Assembly (NCBI GenBank): GCA_016296985.1
Contig: JAEDHM010000033.1
Location: 1 to 12,886 of the forward strand
Direction of reading: 5' to 3'
Origin: Clostridia bacterium
GTDB taxonomy: Bacteria > Bacillota > Clostridia > Christensenellales > CAG-1252
DNA length: 12,886 nucleotides
The notes under the pieces are model-generated. The model worked only from the letters and a program-made list of their open reading frames with translations. It was not told where the DNA came from and ran no database searches. A program made the translations under genes and the position numbers. Positions 1 through 6,352 of this stretch are shown one piece after another; position 1 is the first letter of the stretch; the number at the start of each line of letters is the position of its first letter.

Positions 1-118
1 TCATTCAGAGCGAAGCGAAGAATCTCCTGGAAAGGTCATTTTTCCTTGTCGTCATATCATACAAGTGAAACGCGTGGAGAAATCCCCTAAGGCGAAGCAA
101 AACTACGCAATGAAATCC
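1..118. repeat. Probable partial copy of a dispersed intergenic repeat
   Basis: The window opens with TCATTCAGAGCGAAGCGAAG followed by AATCTC. This resembles the 'TCATTCTGAGCGAAGCGAAGAATCTC' type of intergenic element that recurs in many bacterial genomes; that resemblance is from memory. The following bases to about 118 contain further GCGAAGC and GGAGAAATCCCC stretches and no open frame of note. No second copy is visible in this window, so the repeat status and the right-hand boundary are inferred. Confidence 0.4.
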
Positions 119-197
119 GCTGACGCGAATTTTATTGTGGTGAAAAAGTTTGCGTTGCCATAGGCAAAGGCTTGCTTTAAAAATTTTCGCTTTACTA

Positions 198-226
198 TTG
201 CATTTTTATTTTTAGGGGAGTATAAT
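198..226 (+). promoter_or_regulatory. Sigma-A promoter of the alpha/beta hydrolase gene
   Basis: A TTGCAT -35 box (198-203) and a perfect TATAAT -10 box (221-226) are separated by 17 bases. Transcription would start near 233, giving a leader of about 24 bases that carries the GAAAGAAGGG ribosome binding site (241-250). Confidence 0.8.
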
Positions 227-256
227 GTAAAAACAAAATAGAAAGAAGGGTTTATT

Positions 257-1174
257 ATGACTTTTGCAAAAGTAGTTTTTAAGTTTGTTGATCATCTTTT
301 CAAAAATGCGCAAAATCCAAAAAAATTGCGCAAAAAATATGCTGACGTAAAGGTTGAAAAAGATATCCTTTATGGTGAAAATCCCAAAGAAGAACTTCTT
401 GATATCCACTACCTTCCCAAAACCGACGGCGAGCCCTATCCCGTTATTATGGAAATTCACGGCGGTGGATTTTCTGCAGGCGATAAAAAATACCGCGCCG
501 TCCTCTCCTCTTTTTATGCAAAGGAAACCGGCGCTTTTGTGGTCAACGTAAATTATGGTTTAGGCGGAAAAACCATTTGCCCCGTTCCCGTAAGGCAACT
601 TGTAAACGCCGTAAACTGGGTTGTTGCAAACAAGGAAAAGTACAATTTGGACTTATCCCGTTTTGTTGTAACCGGCGACTCGGCAGGCGGATATTATTCC
701 TCAATGCTTTCAGTATTGCAAGACTCTCCCTTCTTGCAAGAACTTTATCAGGCAAAGCCTCAAGCAAGGTTTGGCGCCGCCCTTCTCAACTGCGGTGTTT
801 ATGATATGCGACTTGCTCTCAAGCAAAAGATTCTTCTCAACCTTACCAAAGGCGTTGCCCATGACTATGCAGGCATTACACCAAAAGAGATTGAAACTTT
901 CAAGTACAAAGAGGGTATGTCCCCCATTGAGCATATAACCGAAAAATTCCCCAAAACCCTCGTTATCTATGCAGAGCAAGACTTTTTCTGCGGTGGACAA
1001 GGAGAAGCTATTTGCCAAAAGTTGAAGGATTTGGGCGTATATCACGAATCCTACGGCTCAACTGAATTCTCCGACAATCACACCTTCTCCCTCACTTGGA
1101 AAAGCAAAGCGGCGCAAGAGGCAACCGCCTTGTCGATATCCTTCCTAAACCGCTATTTTAAGGGAGAAATCTAA
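257..1174 (+). CDS. Alpha/beta hydrolase, esterase/lipase-like (HGGGF/GDSAGG type)
   Basis: This is a 305-residue cytoplasmic alpha/beta-hydrolase of the hormone-sensitive-lipase/carboxylesterase group, expected to cleave small carboxylic esters; the substrate is unknown. The oxyanion-hole motif HGGGF lies at residues 68-72 and the nucleophile elbow GDSAGG at 140-145 (Ser142). Asp242 in YAEQDFF and His275 in DNHTF are well placed to complete the triad. There is no signal peptide or membrane segment, and the length is usual for the family. The ATG at 257 is favoured by an AGAAGGG ribosome binding site six bases upstream. The gene has its own promoter and a strong terminator right after the stop, so it is probably transcribed alone. 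The family call is firm, the substrate is not. Confidence 0.9.
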   Translation: MTFAKVVFKFVDHLFKNAQNPKKLRKKYADVKVEKDILYGENPKEELLDIHYLPKTDGEPYPVIMEIHGGGFSAGDKKYRAVLSSFYAKETGAFVVNVNYGLGGKTICPVPVRQLVNAVNWVVANKEKYNLDLSRFVVTGDSAGGYYSSMLSVLQDSPFLQELYQAKPQARFGAALLNCGVYDMRLALKQKILLNLTKGVAHDYAGITPKEIETFKYKEGMSPIEHITEKFPKTLVIYAEQDFFCGGQGEAICQKLKDLGVYHESYGSTEFSDNHTFSLTWKSKAAQEATALSISFLNRYFKGEI

Positions 1175-1187
1175 AACTCAATCACCT

Positions 1188-1226
1188 AAAACAAAAAGGG
1201 CAAGTCAACCTTGCCCTTTTTGTTTT
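1188..1226 (+). terminator. Intrinsic terminator after the hydrolase gene
   Basis: A perfect 17-base-pair stem (1188-1204 with 1210-1226) closes a five-base loop. The GGGCAAG/CTTGCCC core is flanked by an A-rich 5' arm and a T-rich 3' arm, so it could act in both directions. It begins 14 bases after the TAA stop. Confidence 0.9.
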
Positions 1227-1317
1227 AAGCCTTATCCTCTTTTCCAAAATCTTTTTTGATTTACAAGAAAATTACCTAAACGAATTTAAATCTTTTTGTG
1301 GAAAAATTGCTAAAAAT

Positions 1318-1354
1318 CGCAAAATAGAAAGGCTCTATTCATCTAGAGCCTTTT
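1318..1354 (-). terminator. Intrinsic terminator after the small membrane protein gene
   Basis: Read on the minus strand, AAAGGCTCTA (1353-1344) pairs with TAGAGCCTTT (1337-1328) around a six-base loop, followed by a T-rich tail (TTTCTATTTT). It starts only a few bases after the stop codon at 1357-1359. Confidence 0.85.
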
Positions 1355-1356
1355 AA

Positions 1357-1692
1357 TTAGGCTGCCAAAAACATTGCGGCCGAGGTTACGCCCCAAAAAA
1401 CTAAAGGGATAAAGATAAATATAAACTGGGTGATTTTGATACCCCTTTTGGGTGTTTCCGACCTTTTATGCACTATAACGCCTATCATATTAAACATAGC
1501 GGAAATCGCGCATCCGATACCGCCGAAAATTAGGAAGAATATAAGCATAAGGGGTCTGCCCAAAGATATATCGTTTGTGGCGTCACCTGCCACTGCTTCT
1601 GCATATCCGATAATTCCCCAAAGGGCAACGGCAAGAAAAATAACCAAGGAAATGATAAACAGCGCCAAGGATGCTTTTGCTTTTTTATCCAT
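1357..1692 (-). CDS. Small membrane protein with three predicted helices, unknown function
   Basis: This 111-residue protein is not one I recognise. It has a short positively charged N-terminus (MDKKAK) and three hydrophobic segments at about residues 8-30, 47-74 and 87-110. A short polar loop (about 31-46, AGDATNDISLGRP) joins the first two, and a basic loop (75-86, HKRSETPKRGIK) joins the last two. The positive-inside rule puts the N-terminus and the basic loop inside, although those two sites are separated by two helices, which is consistent. The coding call is well supported by a textbook AAGGAGG site (plus-strand 1701-1707) eight bases before the ATG and by a terminator right after the stop. 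It is transcribed alone, probably from a promoter about 150 bases upstream. No catalytic motif is visible. Confidence 0.8.
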   Translation of the reverse strand: MDKKAKASLALFIISLVIFLAVALWGIIGYAEAVAGDATNDISLGRPLMLIFFLIFGGIGCAISAMFNMIGVIVHKRSETPKRGIKITQFIFIFIPLVFWGVTSAAMFLAA

Positions 1693-1835
1693 ACCAACGT
1701 CCTCCTTAAAAGTTTTAATTACGACTATATCAACTTAGATAACTGAATTTTGTTTTACCTATGGCGGTTAAGAGAAAAATTAAAGTATTTCTCAAAGTTT
1801 CGCCATTAAAACAAGTGGAATAGTAAAATTAAGTC
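1693..1835 (-). promoter_or_regulatory. Long, possibly structured 5' leader of the small membrane protein
   Basis: If transcription begins at the promoter at 1842-1871, the leader is about 143 bases. It contains nested inverted repeats: ATGGCG (1761-1766) with CGCCAT (1801-1806), and inside them GAGAAA (1772-1777) with TTTCTC (1788-1793). I recognise no known riboswitch class. A TATAGT sequence (minus strand, 1729-1724) is a weaker alternative -10 box that would give a short leader instead. Confidence 0.35.
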
Positions 1836-1841
1836 ATTGTT

Positions 1842-1871
1842 ATTATACACAAAAAAGGACCTTAAATGCAA
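1842..1871 (-). promoter_or_regulatory. Candidate sigma-A promoter of the small membrane protein
   Basis: On the minus strand a TTGCAT -35 box (1871-1866) and a perfect TATAAT -10 box (1847-1842) are 18 bases apart. The same -35 hexamer is used by the hydrolase promoter. It lies back to back with the promoter of the downstream lipoprotein gene. Confidence 0.5.
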
Positions 1872-1901
1872 TAGGGTATTTTAATGCGGTTTTCCGCTCC
1901 C

Positions 1902-1930
1902 TTGCAAACTTGCTCGTAATATGGTAAAAT
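1902..1930 (+). promoter_or_regulatory. Promoter of the InlB-repeat lipoprotein, leaderless geometry
   Basis: A TTGCAA -35 box (1902-1907) and a TAAAAT -10 box (1925-1930) are 17 bases apart. The expected start of transcription, six to seven bases after the -10, falls on the A of the ATG at 1937. There is no AGGAGG-like sequence in front of the gene. Confidence 0.65.
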
Positions 1931-1936
1931 ATGAGT

Positions 1937-3487
1937 ATGAAAAAGATTTTTATTTTGTTTTTTATGGTAATAATCATTACAGCCATCGCCCTACTTTGCG
2001 GTTGCTCTTTTTTCTCTTCCCTAAACAAAAAGGAGGAAGATGAAGAGGCAAAGATAACCTTTTTCGTGGACGGAAAAGAATACAAGGTGGTGGAAACAAA
2101 GGAAGGAATACTCTCTCTTCCCACCGAGCCAAGCAAAGAAGGGTACGCTTTCGGCGGTTGGTTTTCAATGGAAAACGGTGGCGGTGAACGATTGCAAGAG
2201 GGTGACAGAATCTCAACGAATACCAAAGCCTATGCCCATTGGCTTAAAATCCACACCGTAACCATTGATTTTGGCGGTAGAATTGCCCCCCTTTACTCCC
2301 ACGCAATTGACGGACAAAACTTTTCCCTTGGCGAGATTATCACCCTAGGCTATAACCTTGAAGGTTTTTATCACGATGCCGACTTGACTTCGCCTTACCA
2401 AACTACTCAAGCAGTTTATGGCGATATAACGGTTTACGGAAAAATCACCCCCATTGAATACACTATAACCTACTCAGGTCTTGATGGCGCAATCCATCAA
2501 AATCTCACAAGTTATAACGTAGAAACCGCCTTTACCCTTTCAGCACCACAAGGTTTTTACGACAAATTTTTCGAGGGATGGTACGATAATGAAAGTAAGG
2601 TTTCAAACCTTGACAATATGATTGGGGATTTAAACCTTGAAGCAAGATGGTCAAACTATCAGCGCATTGATTCAAACGGTACCCCTATGCAAAAGGGAAA
2701 TTATTTACTTTGGGGTTTTTGCCCTCAAACCGTCAAGGCGGATGACGTAACTTTGACGGACACCGTGGATAAACGGGGATATATTTTAGGTAGCGACAAC
2801 TGCTATTACGCTCCTCTTACCGCAAACCCCGATGCTACAAGCCTTGAAAAGGGAATAAAGTTTTCCAACGGAAAAAGTATAGCGAAAGGAGAAACCTATT
2901 ATTTTAAGGTAGAGCCTTTAAAATGGAAAATCAACTCGTACTCTACCGACACCAACCCCATTGTGCAACTTACTTCCATCATCGACGTTGCTCCCTACAA
3001 ACTTTCATCCTCGGGCACCCACCCCAATTATTATCAAAACTCAACCCTTCACTCACGCTATTTTGAGAGAGATTTTGTCAACTATTTTACCCTCGAACAA
3101 CAACGTTACGTCGCTATTTCAAAGGTAGCGACCACCGGCGCCCACGCAGGTATTTCCTATCCTTCCGAAGATGATATCGCCTACACCCACGTGGAAGCAT
3201 ATTTTTACACCTTCTCCGTCCGTGAGGTATCCTCGATGTCCTTCGGATTTACTCACGAAACCAAAAGACAGATAAAAGCCACCGATTACGCAATCGCTAA
3301 AGGCGTTTTGTGCGACGGTGAGGGAAACGCTTGTTGGTGGACGCGCTCCCACGCATCAAGCGAGGAGAAATCAATTTATGCCCAAATGGTGGACTTTAAC
3401 GGAAACCTTACCCCCGTTGAAATTTACAGCGCAAACGTAGGCGTGCTTCCCGTATGTCAATTTTCCTTTACACCTCTCTCGGTTTAA
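1937..3487 (+). CDS. Lipoprotein with InlB-type repeats and a DUF6273-like C-terminal domain
   Basis: This is a surface-anchored lipoprotein; counting is from the ATG at 1931. The N-terminus is a lipoprotein signal peptide (MKKIFILFF... with lipobox LCGC, Cys25) followed by a charged linker (KKEEDEEA). Residues about 41-105 form an InlB B-type (Listeria-Bacteroides) repeat with the hallmark GYAFGGWF...AHW pattern. Degenerate copies follow at about 107-173 (YNLEGFYHD) and 176-240 (FFEGWYD...LEARW). Residues about 255-515 resemble DUF6273: an entry GNYLLWGFCPQT, central FKVEPLKWKI, then CWWTRSH, MVDFNG and VLPVCQF near the end. Such proteins are usually extracellular, and their function is unknown. 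The in-frame ATG at 1931 abuts the -10 box and would lie upstream of the predicted transcript start, so I prefer 1937 (516 residues). It is monocistronic, with a terminator just after the stop. Confidence 0.85.
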   Translation: MKKIFILFFMVIIITAIALLCGCSFFSSLNKKEEDEEAKITFFVDGKEYKVVETKEGILSLPTEPSKEGYAFGGWFSMENGGGERLQEGDRISTNTKAYAHWLKIHTVTIDFGGRIAPLYSHAIDGQNFSLGEIITLGYNLEGFYHDADLTSPYQTTQAVYGDITVYGKITPIEYTITYSGLDGAIHQNLTSYNVETAFTLSAPQGFYDKFFEGWYDNESKVSNLDNMIGDLNLEARWSNYQRIDSNGTPMQKGNYLLWGFCPQTVKADDVTLTDTVDKRGYILGSDNCYYAPLTANPDATSLEKGIKFSNGKSIAKGETYYFKVEPLKWKINSYSTDTNPIVQLTSIIDVAPYKLSSSGTHPNYYQNSTLHSRYFERDFVNYFTLEQQRYVAISKVATTGAHAGISYPSEDDIAYTHVEAYFYTFSVREVSSMSFGFTHETKRQIKATDYAIAKGVLCDGEGNACWWTRSHASSEEKSIYAQMVDFNGNLTPVEIYSANVGVLPVCQFSFTPLSV

Positions 3488-3503
3488 GCACTAAATAGTA
3501 TAC

Positions 3504-3534
3504 AAAAAGAGCAAGCGTCTGCTTGCTCTTTTTT
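3504..3534 (+). terminator. Bidirectional intrinsic terminator between convergent genes
   Basis: AAAAAGAGCAAGC (3504-3516) pairs perfectly with GCTTGCTCTTTTT (3521-3533) around a GTCT loop, with T-runs on the 3' side of both strands. It sits between the lipoprotein gene (+) and the permease gene (-) and can serve both. Confidence 0.9.
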
Positions 3535-3594
3535 CTACCTTAAATAAAAACTTATCCCTCAATAGGGCATTTTTATCCTTTTAACAAAAAGAAA

Positions 3595-4767
3595 TTAAAG
3601 CATTTCCCTTCGGTATGCGGTTTTTTGCAAGGTTTTTTCTTGGGTAAGCACCATAAAAAAAAGTAAAACAAGCAAGAAAGGGGAAAGCAGGTGGATTGAG
3701 ATATAGTCGGCGATAACCCCAAACAAGGGGGGCATTGCCAAACTGCCCACGTAAGCGAAAGCCATTTGCAAGCCTATCATAGACTGGGATTTTTCAACTC
3801 CAAACTTAAAAGGAGTCGAGTGGATTATGCAAGGATAAATGGGAGCGCACCCCAACCCTATCAATAAAAATCCGCAAATCGTCAAGTTATTTGTAGAAAC
3901 AAATACTAACAAAGCGCCGAAAAGGATAAGTAATTGCCCCACCCTAATCATTTGCTCGTCACGGAATTTCATAGCCAAAAAGCCGTTGATTGCCCTGCCT
4001 ACCGTCATACCTACGAAAAACAAACTTGCGTAGTTTGCCGCCAACGCCTCGCTTACGCCGTTGTGGATTACCATATAACTGCCTGCCCACAAAATGGTGG
4101 TTTGCTCCAATGCGCAATAGCAAAAGAAGGTGATAACCGTTTCTAAAACGCCCTTGGTTTTCAACACCTCTCGATAACTGACTCGAGGGAGTTTTATATC
4201 CTCGCTCCTTTCCTTTTTCTCTCCCTTTTTCCAAAGGGGTAAGGTAAAAATCAACAAAGCGGTAAAAATACACTGGATTATCGCCACTATGAAATAGCCT
4301 TTATTCCAGCCAATCCCCCGAGTTAGGGCATATCCCATAATATAAGGTCCTAGGATTGCACCCAACCCCCAAGCGCAATGGAGCCAACTCATATGCTTGC
4401 TTTGGTAGTGTAAGGCTATGTAGTTGTTAAGTGCAGCGTCAACGCCACCTGCTCCAAGGCCGTAGGGTATGGAGAAAATACAGACCATCCAAAACTTGTT
4501 ACTAAAGGAAAAGCCTAAAATACCCAAAGCGGTCAAGGCTACGCTTGCCACCGTTATGGTTTTCGTTGTAAATTTTTGCGCTATTTTGCCTGAAAACAAA
4601 CTTGAGATTATGGTACATAAAGAAATAAGCATAGAAACTATGCCCGAAAAGGAAATTCTTACACCAAGATCTTGATACATCGAAGGCCACGCCGACCCCA
4701 AAAGGGAGTCGGGCAAACCAAGACATATAAACGCCAAGTAAATAATCGCAAGTAAAAGTGAAAACAT
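3595..4767 (-). CDS. MFS permease, fucose-permease-like
   Basis: This is a 390-residue major-facilitator transporter with about 12 hydrophobic segments in two halves, joined by a charged cytoplasmic loop near residues 178-202 (KKGEKKERSEDIK). The opening segment reads LAIIYLAFICLGLPDSLLG, typical of the fucose-permease-like MFS group of Gram-positive bacteria; GGVDAALNNYIALHY follows at about 107. The substrate is unknown, with sugars the usual guess for the group. The frame extends up to a TTG at 4812, but that would place a terminator hairpin inside the gene and add an unusual basic tail (MPKQARRGLAPFF). I therefore prefer the ATG at 4765-4767, which puts the start directly before helix 1. 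No Shine-Dalgarno sequence is visible for either start. The T7 tract of the upstream hairpin ends six bases before the ATG, suggesting attenuation or readthrough from serS. Confidence 0.85.
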   Translation of the reverse strand: MFSLLLAIIYLAFICLGLPDSLLGSAWPSMYQDLGVRISFSGIVSMLISLCTIISSLFSGKIAQKFTTKTITVASVALTALGILGFSFSNKFWMVCIFSIPYGLGAGGVDAALNNYIALHYQSKHMSWLHCAWGLGAILGPYIMGYALTRGIGWNKGYFIVAIIQCIFTALLIFTLPLWKKGEKKERSEDIKLPRVSYREVLKTKGVLETVITFFCYCALEQTTILWAGSYMVIHNGVSEALAANYASLFFVGMTVGRAINGFLAMKFRDEQMIRVGQLLILFGALLVFVSTNNLTICGFLLIGLGCAPIYPCIIHSTPFKFGVEKSQSMIGLQMAFAYVGSLAMPPLFGVIADYISIHLLSPFLLVLLFFMVLTQEKTLQKTAYRREML

Positions 4768-4773
4768 AGCTAT

Positions 4774-4825
4774 AAAAAAAGGGGCAAGCCCCCTGCGTGC
4801 TTGCTTTGGCAAACACGCGTTTTTT
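4774..4825 (-). terminator. Double hairpin: serS terminator and possible attenuator for the permease
   Basis: On the minus strand a 10-base-pair hairpin GCGTGTTTGC-CAAA-GCAAGCACGC (4818-4795) is followed by GGGG-CTTG-CCCC (about 4792-4781) and seven T's (4780-4774). That is an intrinsic terminator ending six bases before the permease ATG. On the plus strand the first hairpin is itself followed by six T's (4820-4825), so it can also stop antisense transcription. GCAAGC (4804-4799) can alternatively pair with GCTTGC (4789-4784), which would break both hairpins. Confidence 0.7.
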
Positions 4826-4876
4826 ATTACTCACCAAGGGTGAATTATTTAGGTGCCGTCACGTTAGACGATTGAA

Positions 4877-4892
4877 TTTAGGTGACCCTAAA
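4877..4892. promoter_or_regulatory. Operator-like palindrome in the serS-permease gap
   Basis: TTTAGG-TGAC-CCTAAA is a palindrome with six-base arms. It lies about 28 bases past the serS stop and about 110 bases before the permease start. A second small inverted repeat, TCACC-AAG-GGTGA, follows at 4831-4843. No convincing sigma-A promoter was found beside either, so a regulatory role is a guess. Confidence 0.25.
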
Positions 4893-4919
4893 GAGCAGTT
4901 AGATAACGTTACGGTGCCA

Positions 4920-6200
4920 TTATTTGATAACTTCGATACCGCCCATATACTTACGGAGTACGGGAGGTACGGTAATGCTACCGTCGGCGTTTTGGTATTG
5001 CTCGACGATTGCGGGAATCAAACGGCTTGTTGCAAGACCGCTACCATTGAGGGTGTGAACAAAGTTGGGTTTTCCGGTTTTGGAATCACGATATCTGGTG
5101 CTGTTTCTTCTTGCTTGATAAGCGTTTGCGTTGGAAACCGAACTTACCTCTTTGTAAATGCCCATAGAAGGAATCCAAATTTCGATATCATAAGTCCTTG
5201 CCATAGATGCCGAGCAGTCCCCTGCTGCCAACTTGCTTATTCTGTGATGCAAGCCCAACTTTTCAACCAAACGGCTTGCCTTTGCAACAAGTTCTTCAAA
5301 AGCCTTGGGAGATTGTTCGGGAGTGGTGATTTGAACCATTTCAACTTTGTTGAATTGGTGTCCTCTGATCATACCTCTTTCCTCGCTTCTATAACTTCCT
5401 GCTTCCTTTCTGAAACAAGGGCTGTAAGCAAAGAATTTCATGGGGAGCTTGTCTTCGGGAATAATTTCGCCTGCGTAAAGGTTTACCAAAGCGGTTTCGG
5501 CGGTGGGGAGCATAAAGCGGTTTTTCTTTCTGTCCTCGTCGCAATCCAACCAATAAACTTCGTCGCTAAACTTGGGGAATTGACCTGCGCCAAAACCGCA
5601 GTTGTAGCCAAGTTGATAAGGAGGCAAAATAAATTCGTAACCGTCGGCGATATGCTCGTCGATAAAGAAGTTTAACAAAGCCCATTCAAGTCTTGCGCCC
5701 AATCCACGGTATACCCAAAAGCCGTTACCGGAAAGTTTTACACCTCTTTCATAGTCAATGATACCGGTTTTGGTACACAAATCAACGTGGTTTTTGGCGG
5801 GGAAATCAAAGACGGGTTTTTCGCCAACAACTTTTACAACCTCGTTATTTTCCTTTTCGCCTGCAACCAAGTCATCGTCGGGAAGGTTAGGGAGAGATGC
5901 AACGAAATTGTTGATTTTTTCGCTAAGTTCGTTTAAGCGAGCGTCACAAGCGGAAATCTTTTCGCCCAAAACTCTCATTTCCTCAAAAATACCGTCAACG
6001 GGTTGACCTGCTTTTTTAAGCTTGGGAATTTCCGAAGAAACTTTGTTTCTTGTTGCCTTATAGCCTTCAACTTCGGCAAGAAGTTGACGGCGTTGTTCGT
6101 CCAAATTCAAAAACTCGGTCAAATCAACGTGGCAACCTTTTTTTGCCAATGCTTCTTTTACGTATTGAGTGTTGTTACGAAGTAAATATAAATCAATCAT
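4920..6200 (-). CDS. serS: Seryl-tRNA synthetase
   Basis: This cytoplasmic class II aminoacyl-tRNA synthetase charges tRNA-Ser (and tRNA-Sec where present) with serine using ATP. Its 426 residues match the usual bacterial length. The N-terminal arm, about residues 28-100, is the long antiparallel coiled coil that grips the tRNA variable arm. The catalytic core has the serine-binding PTAE (232-235), motif 2 with FRKEAGS (263-269) leading to RGHQF (279-283), and KEVSSVSN (350-357). Motif 3 reads NGSGLATSR (385-393), followed by the typical VPPVLRKYMGG end. All expected landmarks are present. AGGAG (plus-strand 6207-6211) lies six bases before the ATG, and a strong promoter sits just upstream. 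No T-box leader is seen in the short upstream region. The terminator is probably the double hairpin about 100 bases after the stop. Confidence 0.98.
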   Translation of the reverse strand: MIDLYLLRNNTQYVKEALAKKGCHVDLTEFLNLDEQRRQLLAEVEGYKATRNKVSSEIPKLKKAGQPVDGIFEEMRVLGEKISACDARLNELSEKINNFVASLPNLPDDDLVAGEKENNEVVKVVGEKPVFDFPAKNHVDLCTKTGIIDYERGVKLSGNGFWVYRGLGARLEWALLNFFIDEHIADGYEFILPPYQLGYNCGFGAGQFPKFSDEVYWLDCDEDRKKNRFMLPTAETALVNLYAGEIIPEDKLPMKFFAYSPCFRKEAGSYRSEERGMIRGHQFNKVEMVQITTPEQSPKAFEELVAKASRLVEKLGLHHRISKLAAGDCSASMARTYDIEIWIPSMGIYKEVSSVSNANAYQARRNSTRYRDSKTGKPNFVHTLNGSGLATSRLIPAIVEQYQNADGSITVPPVLRKYMGGIEVIK

Positions 6201-6227
6201 ATCAATCTCCTAAATTGCGCTTTCGTT

Positions 6228-6256
6228 ATTATAAACCCTCTAAGGGTTGTAGGCAA
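6228..6256 (-). promoter_or_regulatory. serS promoter with a palindrome inside its spacer
   Basis: On the minus strand TTGCCT (6256-6251) and a perfect TATAAT (6233-6228) are 17 bases apart. Most of the spacer is the perfect palindrome AACCCT-TAG-AGGGTT (6248-6234), which directly abuts the -10 box. It looks like an operator site. The transcript would begin near 6221, giving a leader of about 20 bases. Confidence 0.75.
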
Positions 6257-6267
6257 TTATTTTTTTA

Positions 6268-6341
6268 GGTTTTATCACCTTCTACCGCTGAATTTAGTTA
6301 AAATTGCATCTTCCTCTTCTTCAGTGGGGTATGATAAAGCC
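6268..6341. other. Long imperfect stem-loop between DUF1846 and serS
   Basis: GGTTTTATCA (6268-6277) pairs with TGATAAAGCC (6332-6341) with one G-T wobble. Further in, CCGCTGAA (about 6285-6292) pairs with TTCAGTGG with one wobble, leaving a loop of about 25 bases. On the plus strand the stem is followed by TTTTT; on the minus strand it is not followed by T's. On the minus strand the same stretch is also an open continuation of the DUF1846 frame after its TAA. No known RNA family is recognised. It may be the DUF1846 3' end structure. Confidence 0.35.
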
Positions 6342-6352
6342 TTTTTACAAAG

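Noticed and set aside
155..167. TTGCC-ATA-GGCAA inverted repeat upstream of the hydrolase promoter
   Set aside because: It is short, lies about 30 bases upstream of the -35 box, and has no T-run. It is too weak to call as an operator or terminator.
1843..2226. A 127-codon minus-strand frame
   Set aside because: It overlaps the lipoprotein signal peptide and first repeat on the other strand, and has no ribosome binding site or protein-like features.
4768..4812. Extension of the permease to a TTG start at 4812
   Set aside because: It would include a terminator-like hairpin and a basic tail unlike family members, and it has no ribosome binding site. The ATG at 4767 starts just before helix 1.
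4797..5675. A 292-codon plus-strand open frame antisense to serS
   Set aside because: It lies entirely over serS and the adjacent hairpin, encodes a cysteine-rich sequence with no recognisable domain, and serS is unmistakable on the other strand.
6201..6352. A T-box riboswitch upstream of serS
   Set aside because: The predicted leader is only about 20 bases, and no AGGGTGGNACCGCG-type antiterminator sequence is visible.
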